NCBI GenBank assembly: GCA_030837305.1
Contig: JAUPKT010000361.1
Span: 1 to 13,488 of the forward strand
Direction: 5' to 3'
Length of the DNA stretch: 13,488 bases
Source: Thermodesulfobacteriota bacterium
Lineage (GTDB): Bacteria > Desulfobacterota > Desulfomonilia > Desulfomonilales > Desulfomonilaceae
A program made the translations under genes and the position numbers. Each line of letters opens with the position of its first letter. Position 1 is the stretch's first letter. The notes beneath the pieces were generated by a model. That model was not told the origin of the DNA. It made no database searches and saw nothing but the letters and a program-made list of their open reading frames with translations. Below are positions 7,716 to 13,488 of this stretch, piece after piece.

Positions 7716-9670
7716 TACTTTTTCCCTCCGTCTCGCACTCCCTGAAGCCTAATATCAGCTTTTATCTCCACCACACGCCCATCCTCATAGGTGATGTTGG
7801 TCTCCATGTGCATCATGTCATCATCCGTGTAAAGCGCCTCAATAATGTCCTTATAGCGATTCTCCACAAATGCTCTTCGAATCTTTCTTGTCCTGGTCAA
7901 CTCATCGTCGTCCGCATCAAACTCTTTGTACAGATTGGCGAATCGCCTGATCCGGGCACTGTCCGGCAAGGAACGATTCACCTCTCTCAGCGGTCCCTCC
8001 ACCAAGTCATAAATCTGGGGCAACTGAGACAGTTCGGTGTAACTCGTGTAGTTTATCCCGTGATCCTCCGCCCATTTCCCAACCGTATTGTAATCGATGC
8101 AAAGTATAGCCGTTGTAAATGGTCTCTGATGACCTACCACGAGGGCATCCCTGAGATACGGGCTGAACTTGAGTCGCGCCTCCAAAAATTGAGGAGAAAA
8201 TTTTCTTCCGTCACTGAGGATCATGATATCCTTGGTCCTGTCAAAAACAACGAGATGCCCATCCTCGTCTATGAAGCCGGTGTCTCCGGAATACAGCCAA
8301 CCGTCCTTGAGGGTTTTTTCAGTCTCTTCAGCCATCTTGTAGTATCCCACGAAAACCGAGGGACTGCGGGACAATATCTCGTCGTTTTCTCCTAGGCGGA
8401 CCTCGGTACCAGGAATTGGCGTTCCCACCGTATCAAACTTGATGTCACCGTCGCGATGCACCACCGAAATGCCGGCGATCTCCGTCTGCCCATAAATCTG
8501 TTTGAGATTGACTCCTATCGAATGGAAAAATCTGAAATGGTCAGGGCCCATGGCGGCTCCGCCCGTGTAGGCGTGTCTCACCTTGCTGAGTCCCAAGTGA
8601 TCCCGAACCTTCGAAAAAAGACAAGCATCCGCAATGGATCCCAAGAGTTTCCAAAGAGCTGGGATCGGCTTCTTGTCAAATTTAAGATCAGCGATGTGGT
8701 AACCAATCTTCATGCAGATTTCATAGACCCGTCGCTTGAGCCAGGTGGCATCCAGATACTTCACCTGAACGGTCCGAGTGAATTGTTCGTAAAGCCTCGG
8801 CGGTGCAAACATGACATGCGGACCGATCTCTCGCACATTGTGCTGAGAAGTTTCAGGCTCCTCGGGAAAATTGATGGTGTAGCCGACCTGCAACCCGCAG
8901 GATATTGACATCATTTGCTCGCCGATCCAGGCAAATGGTAAATAAGAAACGAAATCGTCATCAGGCGTGCACGGATCAACCCTCATGAGGTTTTGCCCCA
9001 TGGTGAGCATGTTGTAATGCGTTAAAAGCGCACCTTTCGGCAATGATGTCGTCCCCGAGGTATAAAACAATAGGCAGACATCGTCTCCTTTACCTTTTTC
9101 CACGAGGCGATCAAAAAGTCCGGGATCCTGAGCTTCTTTCTCACGTCCGAGCTTCATTACCTCGTCAAGACCGATGAGCATAGGATCATCGTAATGGCGG
9201 AGCCCTTTGGGATCGTCCCAAATGATCTTGCTCAGTTTCGGGCACTGGTCCTTGATAGCCAAGGCCTTGTCAACCTCTTCTTGACCTTCTGCCACGTAAA
9301 ACTTGGAGTCCGAATGGTCAACAATGTATCTGACCTCTTCCATAAGGCAGTCCTGGAAGAGCCATACCCCTACGCCTCCTGCGCACATGGCTGCCATCTC
9401 TGTCCACAGCGCTTGAGGCCTGTTGTCACCAATCATGATGACCTTGTCCTGAGGCTCCAAGCCCAGGCTCACGAGCCCCAACGATATGTACTTAACATTG
9501 TCCAAGTACTGCTGCCACGTTACTGGTCTCCAAATGCCGTACTCCTTTTCACGCATGGCGACCTTCCCGGACCCATACTTACGGCATTGTTGCACCAACA
9601 GTTTGGGCAAGGTCAGATCCTTAGTAATCACTATCTCTCCGGCAGCGGTTCTCTCATCTGCGGCTAACAT
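7715..9670 (-). CDS. Long-chain-type acyl-CoA synthetase (AMP-forming) embedded in the liv operon
   Basis: A 651-residue member of the ANL superfamily that would activate a carboxylate to its CoA thioester through an acyl-adenylate. The ATP-binding P-loop is FYTSGTTSLPKG (about 202-213). The adenine motif is YGQTE (393-397). YSGDTGFIDEDG (about 460-471) and the hinge DRTKDIMILSDGRKFSP follow. The catalytic lysine is probably K596 in RTRKIRR. Size and layout resemble eukaryotic-type long-chain (ACSL) and FadD15-like enzymes more than short-chain ligases. The ATG at 9670 is preferred to an in-frame GTG at 9688 because GGAGG (9681..9677) lies 6 bases before it and would be inside the coding region otherwise. 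It overlaps livG by 17 nt. Placement between livG and livH suggests that it activates an acid brought in by, or derived from the substrate of, this transporter. Chain-length specificity is not readable. Confidence 0.92.
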   Translation of the reverse strand: MLAADERTAAGEIVITKDLTLPKLLVQQCRKYGSGKVAMREKEYGIWRPVTWQQYLDNVKYISLGLVSLGLEPQDKVIMIGDNRPQALWTEMAAMCAGGVGVWLFQDCLMEEVRYIVDHSDSKFYVAEGQEEVDKALAIKDQCPKLSKIIWDDPKGLRHYDDPMLIGLDEVMKLGREKEAQDPGLFDRLVEKGKGDDVCLLFYTSGTTSLPKGALLTHYNMLTMGQNLMRVDPCTPDDDFVSYLPFAWIGEQMMSISCGLQVGYTINFPEEPETSQHNVREIGPHVMFAPPRLYEQFTRTVQVKYLDATWLKRRVYEICMKIGYHIADLKFDKKPIPALWKLLGSIADACLFSKVRDHLGLSKVRHAYTGGAAMGPDHFRFFHSIGVNLKQIYGQTEIAGISVVHRDGDIKFDTVGTPIPGTEVRLGENDEILSRSPSVFVGYYKMAEETEKTLKDGWLYSGDTGFIDEDGHLVVFDRTKDIMILSDGRKFSPQFLEARLKFSPYLRDALVVGHQRPFTTAILCIDYNTVGKWAEDHGINYTSYTELSQLPQIYDLVEGPLREVNRSLPDSARIRRFANLYKEFDADDDELTRTRKIRRAFVENRYKDIIEALYTDDDMMHMETNITYEDGRVVEIKADIRLQGVRDGGKK

Positions 9671-10454
9671 AAAGATCCTCCACCTCACCCAAATAGGCTT
9701 TTATAACCTCTGGGTTCTCTTGCACCTCAGCAGGCGTTCCATCGGCTATCTTGACCCCGAAGTTCAAAGTCATGACCCGGTCGGAAAGGTCCATAACCAC
9801 ACCCATGTCATGCTCTACCAAAACGCATGTAATGTTCCATCGCTTGTCTTCGTTGATGTCTATTATGAACCTCGCCATATCCTCAACTTCTTCCAAATTC
9901 AAGCCAGCAAGAGGTTCGTCCAACAAGATGACCTCGGGTTGCAGGGCAAGCGCCCGTGCTAGTTCGATTCTCTTCTGCATGCCATACGGCAACATGCCCG
10001 TCACTTCGTTACGCACGGCTTCTATTTCCAATAAGTCGATGGTCTCTTCTTCAATAAAACGGCGAGCCTCTTCTTCTTCTCGCCGTGTCTTTCCCCAGTA
10101 AATGCTGGAACTAAGTATCCCCGACTTCAAACGAAGATGCCGTCCCAACCGAATGTTGTCGAGGACTGTCATGCCCCCGAATAACTCAATCTTCTGGAAG
10201 GTCCTCGAAAGCCCCATGGCCGCACGCTTGTGAGGCGAAAATTTTGTGATGTCAGTGCCCTTGAAGTGCAGGCTCCCTTTGCCCGGATGATAAAGCCCGT
10301 TGATGCAGTTCATCATACAGGTCTTCCCGGCACCGTTCGGGCCTATGATAGAGAAGATCTCACCCTTCATCACCTGGAAACTGACATTTGTCAGTGCAGC
10401 GACCCCATGAAATGAGAGAAAGACGTTTTTAGCCTCTAGTATGACTTCCGACAT
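9654..10454 (-). CDS. livG: Branched-chain amino acid-type ABC transporter ATP-binding protein LivG
   Basis: A 266-residue nucleotide-binding subunit, the LivG partner of LivF. Walker A is GPNGAGKT (38-45). The Q-loop is RTFQ (Gln87). The signature is LPYGMQKR (155-162), a variant of the LSYGQQR form usual in LivG. Walker B is VILLDEP (175-181). The switch His is H215 in LVEHDM. The LivG-specific insertion between Q-loop and signature (about 105-140) is present. The ATG at 10454 has an AAAAGGGGA site upstream. It is the first gene of the seven-gene operon and overlaps the ligase gene by 17 nt. A promoter candidate lies about 150 nt upstream. Confidence 0.95.
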   Translation of the reverse strand: MSEVILEAKNVFLSFHGVAALTNVSFQVMKGEIFSIIGPNGAGKTCMMNCINGLYHPGKGSLHFKGTDITKFSPHKRAAMGLSRTFQKIELFGGMTVLDNIRLGRHLRLKSGILSSSIYWGKTRREEEEARRFIEEETIDLLEIEAVRNEVTGMLPYGMQKRIELARALALQPEVILLDEPLAGLNLEEVEDMARFIIDINEDKRWNITCVLVEHDMGVVMDLSDRVMTLNFGVKIADGTPAEVQENPEVIKAYLGEVEDLYVSRR

Positions 10455-10555
10455 TCAGCATCCCCTTTTGCCCGATCTGCTGCCGAAGCTGGCACGTCTG
10501 ACGTTTTCAAACCAGTTATCCGTTAAAGGTTCTCGCTAGGAAGATTATGAGGACA

Positions 10556-10630
10556 ACCTGTCACTCTTTGTTTCTGGCGTCCTATATGACGGAATAGATA
10601 GCCTACCATATCTAATCGACTGTGACAGGT
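10556..10630. promoter_or_regulatory. 9-bp inverted repeat pair flanking the livG promoter
   Basis: acctgtcac (10556-10564) and gtgacaggt (10622-10630) are perfect inverted copies, 57 nt apart. The upstream copy overlaps the predicted -35 box and the other lies about 35-40 bases into the transcript. They could be two operator half-sites or distant operators for a looping repressor. A match this long within 60 nt has an appreciable chance probability over the whole spacer, so this is suggestive only. Confidence 0.3.
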
Positions 10631-10633
10631 CAA
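10605..10633 (-). promoter_or_regulatory. Candidate sigma-70 promoter for the livG-led operon
   Basis: On the minus strand TTGACC (10633..10628) is followed after exactly 17 bases by TATGGT (10610..10605). That is five of six consensus matches at -35 and four of six at -10. Transcription would start near 10598, leaving an untranslated leader of about 145 nt before livG. A 6-bp inverted repeat, attgat (10639-10644) with atcaat (10659-10664), sits immediately upstream and could bind an activator. Confidence 0.45.
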
Positions 10634-10900
10634 GATTTATTGATAGCGAGAAGCGTCGATCAATATGCCGGCTGTACCGGAACGACGTAGGTGCCTGATG
10701 GTCAATGCAAGCCTATGGCTTTTCTCACACATCAAAAGAGCGTAGATAGTTGTTTGCTCTCGTGAGCGCGCATGCCCTTCGGGGAGACGGAGCCAAGCAC
10801 GCGGAAACCAGAAGGCTGCCTTGACAAGTCTCCACTCAACCGGATGACGGATATTTTCAGTGAGTTCGAGTTCCCTCGCTCTCAAAAAGAATCTCCAGAA

Positions 10901-10925
10901 TTTCAACCACAATGAGTTGTTGAAA
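10901..10925. promoter_or_regulatory. Inverted repeat tttcaac-N11-gttgaaa in the divergent region
   Basis: Perfect 7-bp arms (10901-10907 and 10919-10925) with an 11-nt centre. The spacing, about one and a half helical turns between arm centres, could suit a dimeric regulator. It lies 28 nt from the 17-bp palindrome at 10953. No function is known. Confidence 0.3.
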
Positions 10926-10952
10926 TCAACCCCCATAAAATGGTAAGAAGAG

Positions 10953-10969
10953 ACGATCACAGTGATCGT
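10953..10969. promoter_or_regulatory. 17-bp perfect palindrome, candidate operator
   Basis: acgatcac-a-gtgatcgt is a perfect 8-bp inverted repeat around a single base. This is the form of a binding site for a dimeric repressor such as a TetR or GntR/FadR-like protein, the families that usually control acyl-CoA and leucine catabolic genes. A partial half-site, gatcgtaa, recurs at 11269-11276, nearer to the plus-strand operon. It lies about 500 nt from livG and 375 nt from the hydratase gene, so its target promoter is unclear. Confidence 0.4.
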
Positions 10970-11103
10970 AAGCCCTAGACGAGTTGGTTTCTCTCGTATA
11001 CGTCCACAGCCCTTGGGACGGTCAGTACGGTTACCAACGGCTCAAATGGGCAGTTCTTTCCTGAGAGCGTCTCTTTAACGAAGAAATTCAAAGGCCCATC
11101 ATG

Positions 11104-11119
11104 GCACGCGAGCGCGTGC
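11104..11119. promoter_or_regulatory. 16-bp GC-rich palindrome in the divergent region
   Basis: gcacgcg-ag-cgcgtgc is a perfect 7-bp inverted repeat with a 2-nt centre. It could be a second regulator site; as RNA the loop is too tight to fold without opening a pair. No T-run follows, so it is not a terminator. Confidence 0.3.
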
Positions 11120-11159
11120 TTAATCAAGGAACTAGTTGCGGAGGACTGCCGGTCTCGTT

Positions 11160-11182
11160 GCACAGTGATGTCCTCATTGTGC
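11160..11182. promoter_or_regulatory. Imperfect inverted repeat gcacagtga-N5-tcattgtgc
   Basis: Nine-base arms with one mismatch, which in RNA would be a G-U pair, around the 5-nt loop tgtcc. It lies about 160 nt upstream of the hydratase gene. It could be an operator or an RNA hairpin. Confidence 0.3.
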
Positions 11183-11344
11183 ATAACTCCCATTGGTGGA
11201 CGGTACGCGTCATCGCAATTGACAACGCAGCTCACCATGATGGCTCAGACCGACATGAATAACGTGGGATCGTAACAAACCAAGATCTTGGACCAAATTC
11301 AGTATCCTGGGGAAAATTTATCGATGTGACGAGGTATGACAAAC

Positions 11345-12136
11345 ATGAGCGATGAACAAAGCCTCCTGAAAGACAAGAAAGAGGGTATTGTGGTTCTGAC
11401 TATAAATAGGCCACAGGCGCTCAACTGTTTTAACATGGCCCTCTTGAACCTTCTTGGGGAAACAGTAGGCGAAATAGCGCTGGACAGGTCAGTGCGGGCC
11501 GTCATTATAATCGGCGCCACTGACGGCAAAAATGCATTTAGTACGGGGGCTGATCTCAAAGAGCGCGCGGGGATGTCGCCCGATCAAGTCAAACTGTATA
11601 TCCAGACTATTCGAAATCTTTTCACGGCAGTGGAAGAGTTGCCTCAACCGGTAATCGCAGCCGTAAACGGTTACGCATTCGGAGGAGGACTCGAACTCGC
11701 CCTTGCCTGCGACATCCGGCTGGCCTCCACGAACGCCGTGGTTGGCTTGACCGAAACCAGCCTTGCCATCATACCTGGGGCAGGGGGGACCCAAAGACTG
11801 CCTAGAGTGGTGGGTCTGGCGAGAGCCAAAGAGATGATATTGCGGGCGAGAAGAATATCTGCGGCCCAGGGATTGGACTACGGCCTCTTTCTGGAAGTGG
11901 TTGAACCTGATAAACTACTCGATCGAAGCCTTGAAATCGCAACTGAAATCTCTCAGAATGGTCCGGTAGCATTGGCCCAGGCCAAATACGCAATCAATAA
12001 AGGCCTCGAGGTAAGTCTACCCATCGGTTTGGCCATCGAGTCCAACGCATACGCTGTCACAATACCCACAAAAGATAGAACCGAAGGTCTCACTGCATTC
12101 AGAGAAAAAAGAAAACCCGTTTACACGGGGGAGTAA
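11345..12136 (+). CDS. Enoyl-CoA hydratase, 3-methylglutaconyl-CoA hydratase (AUH/YngF) type
   Basis: A 263-residue crotonase-fold enzyme (266 if begun at the ATG at 11336). The first oxyanion-hole segment is AFSTGADLKE and the second is NGYAFGGGLELALACD. The two catalytic glutamates are E117 (GGGLELA) and E137 (GLTETSL), followed by IIPGAGGTQRLPR. From the second motif on, including AIN-GLEV, GLAIE, YA-TIPTKDR-EGL-AF-EKR and the final TGE, it closely follows human AUH as I remember it. This favours hydration of 3-methylglutaconyl-CoA to HMG-CoA in leucine breakdown over generic fatty-acid oxidation. The ATG at 11345 is preferred because GAGG (11331-11334) is 10 bases before it but only one base before the ATG at 11336. 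It is the first gene of the plus-strand operon; the next follows after 20 nt. Confidence 0.9.
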   Translation: MSDEQSLLKDKKEGIVVLTINRPQALNCFNMALLNLLGETVGEIALDRSVRAVIIIGATDGKNAFSTGADLKERAGMSPDQVKLYIQTIRNLFTAVEELPQPVIAAVNGYAFGGGLELALACDIRLASTNAVVGLTETSLAIIPGAGGTQRLPRVVGLARAKEMILRARRISAAQGLDYGLFLEVVEPDKLLDRSLEIATEISQNGPVALAQAKYAINKGLEVSLPIGLAIESNAYAVTIPTKDRTEGLTAFREKRKPVYTGE

Positions 12137-12156
12137 TATCAAGGAGGAATTACGGC

Positions 12157-13269
12157 ATGGCGGTAAGAGAACTCACATACCCCACCAAAGTTCAAGTCAA
12201 CGACATAACGGTACGTGACGGTTTTCAGCACGAGGAAATTTGGATACCCACCGATGCAAAACTGTTTTATCTTGAAGAACTCATCCTGTGCGGAATCAAA
12301 CACCTCGAAGTAACAAATCTCGGCAATCCCGCATTGATGCCCCAATTTAAGGATGCCGAAGAGCTTCTTAAACGACTGAGAGACTCCAAGAAGCTGTCGC
12401 GGGCCGGGATCAATTGGGACGACATAACCCTCACCGCCATCACCATTAGAGAGAAAGCCGTGGACAGAGCAATAATGGCGAAAAAGGAGGGTTGGGGACC
12501 TGACAGGGTATTGATGATGGTGTCAACGGATGAGGAACATCATTTTGCCAACTCGGGAACCACCCTGCCGGACTACTGGAGTGAAGCCGAAAGATGCATT
12601 CAGAAGGCAAAAGATGTAGGAATCAAGATGAACGGAACCGTCTCCACCATCTGGGGATCGCCCATTTCCGGGCCCACTAGACTGGAAGATGCAGTGGAAT
12701 TTGCACAAAAGTGGCTGGAAATAGGCGCATACGACATTGAACATGCTGATCATGACGGCAGCGCCCCGCCAAACCAAGTGCACAAGTATTATTCCATGGT
12801 GCTTGAGGCAATGCCGGACAAGAAACTCCACATAGCACACTTTCATGTCACCAGGGGATGGGGAACAGCAAACTGCCTAGCTGCCCTTCAGGCAGGAATT
12901 GAAATTTTCGAAGCAACCCTTGGAGGGTTGGGTGGTCAGCCGGCCAACTTCTTGGACCGCGTACCTGTTGCGGGTACCGGGGCCTACTACTACAGGGATC
13001 CTAACGTTGTGGGCTTGCAGAACATAGAAGATATGGTGGTAATGATGGACGAAATGGGTATCGACACAGGAATTGATGTCGATCGTCTCCTGGACCTGGG
13101 GACCATGCTGGAAAAGACCATAGGCCGGAGATTGCGTTCGGAATCAATACTCAATAGGCGAATCCCAAAGGCCCCGAGAGACGAATTCAAACGCAAGGGC
13201 CTCTCTCGTCTAAAAGAAAAACTTGGTGAACAACCCGGACAGAAATATCCGGCAAATTGGATCAAATAA
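12157..13269 (+). CDS. Divergent HMG-CoA lyase-family (DRE-TIM metallolyase) protein lacking the catalytic cysteine
   Basis: A 370-residue TIM-barrel protein of the HMGL-like family, longer than HMG-CoA lyase (about 300-325). The first strand carries TVRDGFQHEE with R20 and D21, matching the catalytic Arg and metal-binding Asp of HMG-CoA lyase. HFHVTRG gives H228 and H230 as metal ligands, but the usual HDTYG sequence has become HVTRG. GLGG at 257-260 is followed by Gln261 where HMG-CoA lyases have their catalytic Cys. The short GASGN loop is replaced by an insertion with GTGAYYYRDPN. The following region, NIEDMVVMMDEMGIDTGIDVDRLL, is typical of the family, and a charged C-terminal tail of about 45 residues follows. 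The ATG at 12157 has AAGGAGG upstream. Position after an AUH-type hydratase argues for an acyl-CoA lyase role, but the chemistry is uncertain. Confidence 0.85.
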   Translation: MAVRELTYPTKVQVNDITVRDGFQHEEIWIPTDAKLFYLEELILCGIKHLEVTNLGNPALMPQFKDAEELLKRLRDSKKLSRAGINWDDITLTAITIREKAVDRAIMAKKEGWGPDRVLMMVSTDEEHHFANSGTTLPDYWSEAERCIQKAKDVGIKMNGTVSTIWGSPISGPTRLEDAVEFAQKWLEIGAYDIEHADHDGSAPPNQVHKYYSMVLEAMPDKKLHIAHFHVTRGWGTANCLAALQAGIEIFEATLGGLGGQPANFLDRVPVAGTGAYYYRDPNVVGLQNIEDMVVMMDEMGIDTGIDVDRLLDLGTMLEKTIGRRLRSESILNRRIPKAPRDEFKRKGLSRLKEKLGEQPGQKYPANWIK

Positions 13270-13433
13270 AGAAGACGTCATCCCCTGGCACGTTGCGGCG
13301 GAATGAATCATTTCCCCTCAAACTGAAGAGCCCTGATAAGCCGCTCGTGGCAAGGACACCCGGGATGATGGCCCCAAAATCGCGGGAATTCGACAAAGTT
13401 GCCGGCTCGCTTTATTAGCAAGGAGGATTCGCA

Positions 13434-13488
13434 ATGGAGCCTTTGTGGAGACCGTCTAAAAAGAGAGTACAGGATGCCAATATCACAC
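13434..13488 (+). CDS. Partial CDS, probable acetoacetyl-CoA synthetase N-terminus
   Basis: Eighteen codons remain before the window ends. The ATG at 13434 has a strong AAGGAGG site (13420-13426) 7 bases upstream. The peptide MEPLWRPSKKRVQDANIT matches, as I recall it, the typical start of bacterial acetoacetyl-CoA synthetases (PLWxPSxxRxxxxNxT) in the acetyl-CoA synthetase-like N-terminal region. That enzyme would reactivate acetoacetate from leucine breakdown, which suits the two genes before it. The 164-nt gap after the lyase-like gene holds no obvious terminator, so cotranscription is likely. The assignment rests on a very short segment. Confidence 0.6.
   Translation, partial: MEPLWRPSKKRVQDANIT

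Larger units (their letters stand above)
10455..11344. other. Divergent intergenic region between the transport and catabolic operons
   Basis: This 890-nt stretch separates the two operons. Two minus-strand frames of 107 codons (10960-10637, GTG start) and 87 codons (11238-10975, ATG start) exist. Neither has a ribosome binding site or a recognisable domain, and I do not call them genes. No tRNA fold is visible. The region holds a promoter candidate for livG and several palindromes, listed separately. Upstream of the plus-strand operon I see no good -10/-35 pair and no -24/-12 sigma-54 element. The spacer is unusually long for this compact window, so a degraded gene, a small RNA or an extended regulatory region are all possible. 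Confidence 0.55.

Noticed and set aside
9671..9688. GTG start at 9688 for the acyl-CoA ligase
   Set aside because: The GGAGG that would serve the ATG at 9670 lies inside this extension, and 9688 has no site of its own.
10862..10880. T-loop-like string agttcgagttccc as a tRNA hint
   Set aside because: It misses the final conserved C of the T-loop, and no acceptor or anticodon arm can be folded around it.
10637..10960. 107-codon minus-strand frame with GTG start
   Set aside because: No ribosome binding site, no recognisable domain, odd composition rich in Arg and Trp, and its start lies inside the 17-bp palindrome. Treated as non-coding.
10975..11238. 87-codon minus-strand frame (MVSCVVNCDD...)
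   Set aside because: No Shine-Dalgarno sequence before the ATG, no family recognised, and internal palindromes. A decayed gene remains possible, but there is not enough to annotate.
11219..11247. TTGACA at 11219 as the -35 of a promoter for the hydratase operon
   Set aside because: No acceptable -10 box at 16-18 bases; the downstream sequence is ggctca.

Overview
The window looks like part of the chromosome of an anaerobic, fatty- or aromatic-acid-using bacterium, probably of the Desulfobacterota (former Deltaproteobacteria; Syntrophobacter, Desulfomonile or Syntrophorhabdus-like). This placement is an inference from the mid-range base composition, from a branched-chain-type ABC transporter operon with an acyl-CoA ligase inside it, and from the basic C-terminal tail on the LivF protein. 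No marker gene here fixes the taxonomy. I see no mobile element, CRISPR array, rRNA or tRNA.

Layout. Positions 1-2515, minus strand: NAD-dependent DNA ligase (ligA), then acylphosphatase (acyP), then the first 39 codons of an exported protein that leaves the window at base 1 and overlaps acyP by ATGA. Positions 2799-10454, minus strand: one tight transport operon read as livG - acyl-CoA ligase - livH - livM - livK - livF - small exported LEA-2-like protein. Several junctions overlap or nearly touch (livG/ligase 17 nt, ligase/livH 1 nt, livH/livM 3 nt apart). A plausible sigma-70-type promoter lies about 150 nt upstream of livG. Positions 10455-11344 form an 890-nt divergent intergenic region with no convincing gene but several palindromes. 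Positions 11345-13488, plus strand: an enoyl-CoA hydratase closest to 3-methylglutaconyl-CoA hydratase (AUH/YngF type), a divergent HMG-CoA lyase-family protein, and the first codons of a probable acetoacetyl-CoA synthetase.

How the genes may work together. The minus-strand operon would import a branched-chain amino acid or similar hydrophobic carboxylate and activate an acid to its CoA ester. The plus-strand genes resemble the lower part of leucine/isovalerate breakdown (methylglutaconyl-CoA to HMG-CoA to acetyl-CoA and acetoacetate, then acetoacetate activation). The two transcription units share one upstream region, so a common regulator is plausible.

The most interesting point is that the HMG-CoA lyase-like enzyme keeps the Arg-Asp pair and the His-x-His metal site but has Gln where HMG-CoA lyases have the catalytic Cys, with a remodelled loop after it. 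Its real reaction may therefore differ from HMG-CoA cleavage. A second point is a REP-like palindrome read through in frame inside ligA, in the linker before the BRCT domain.
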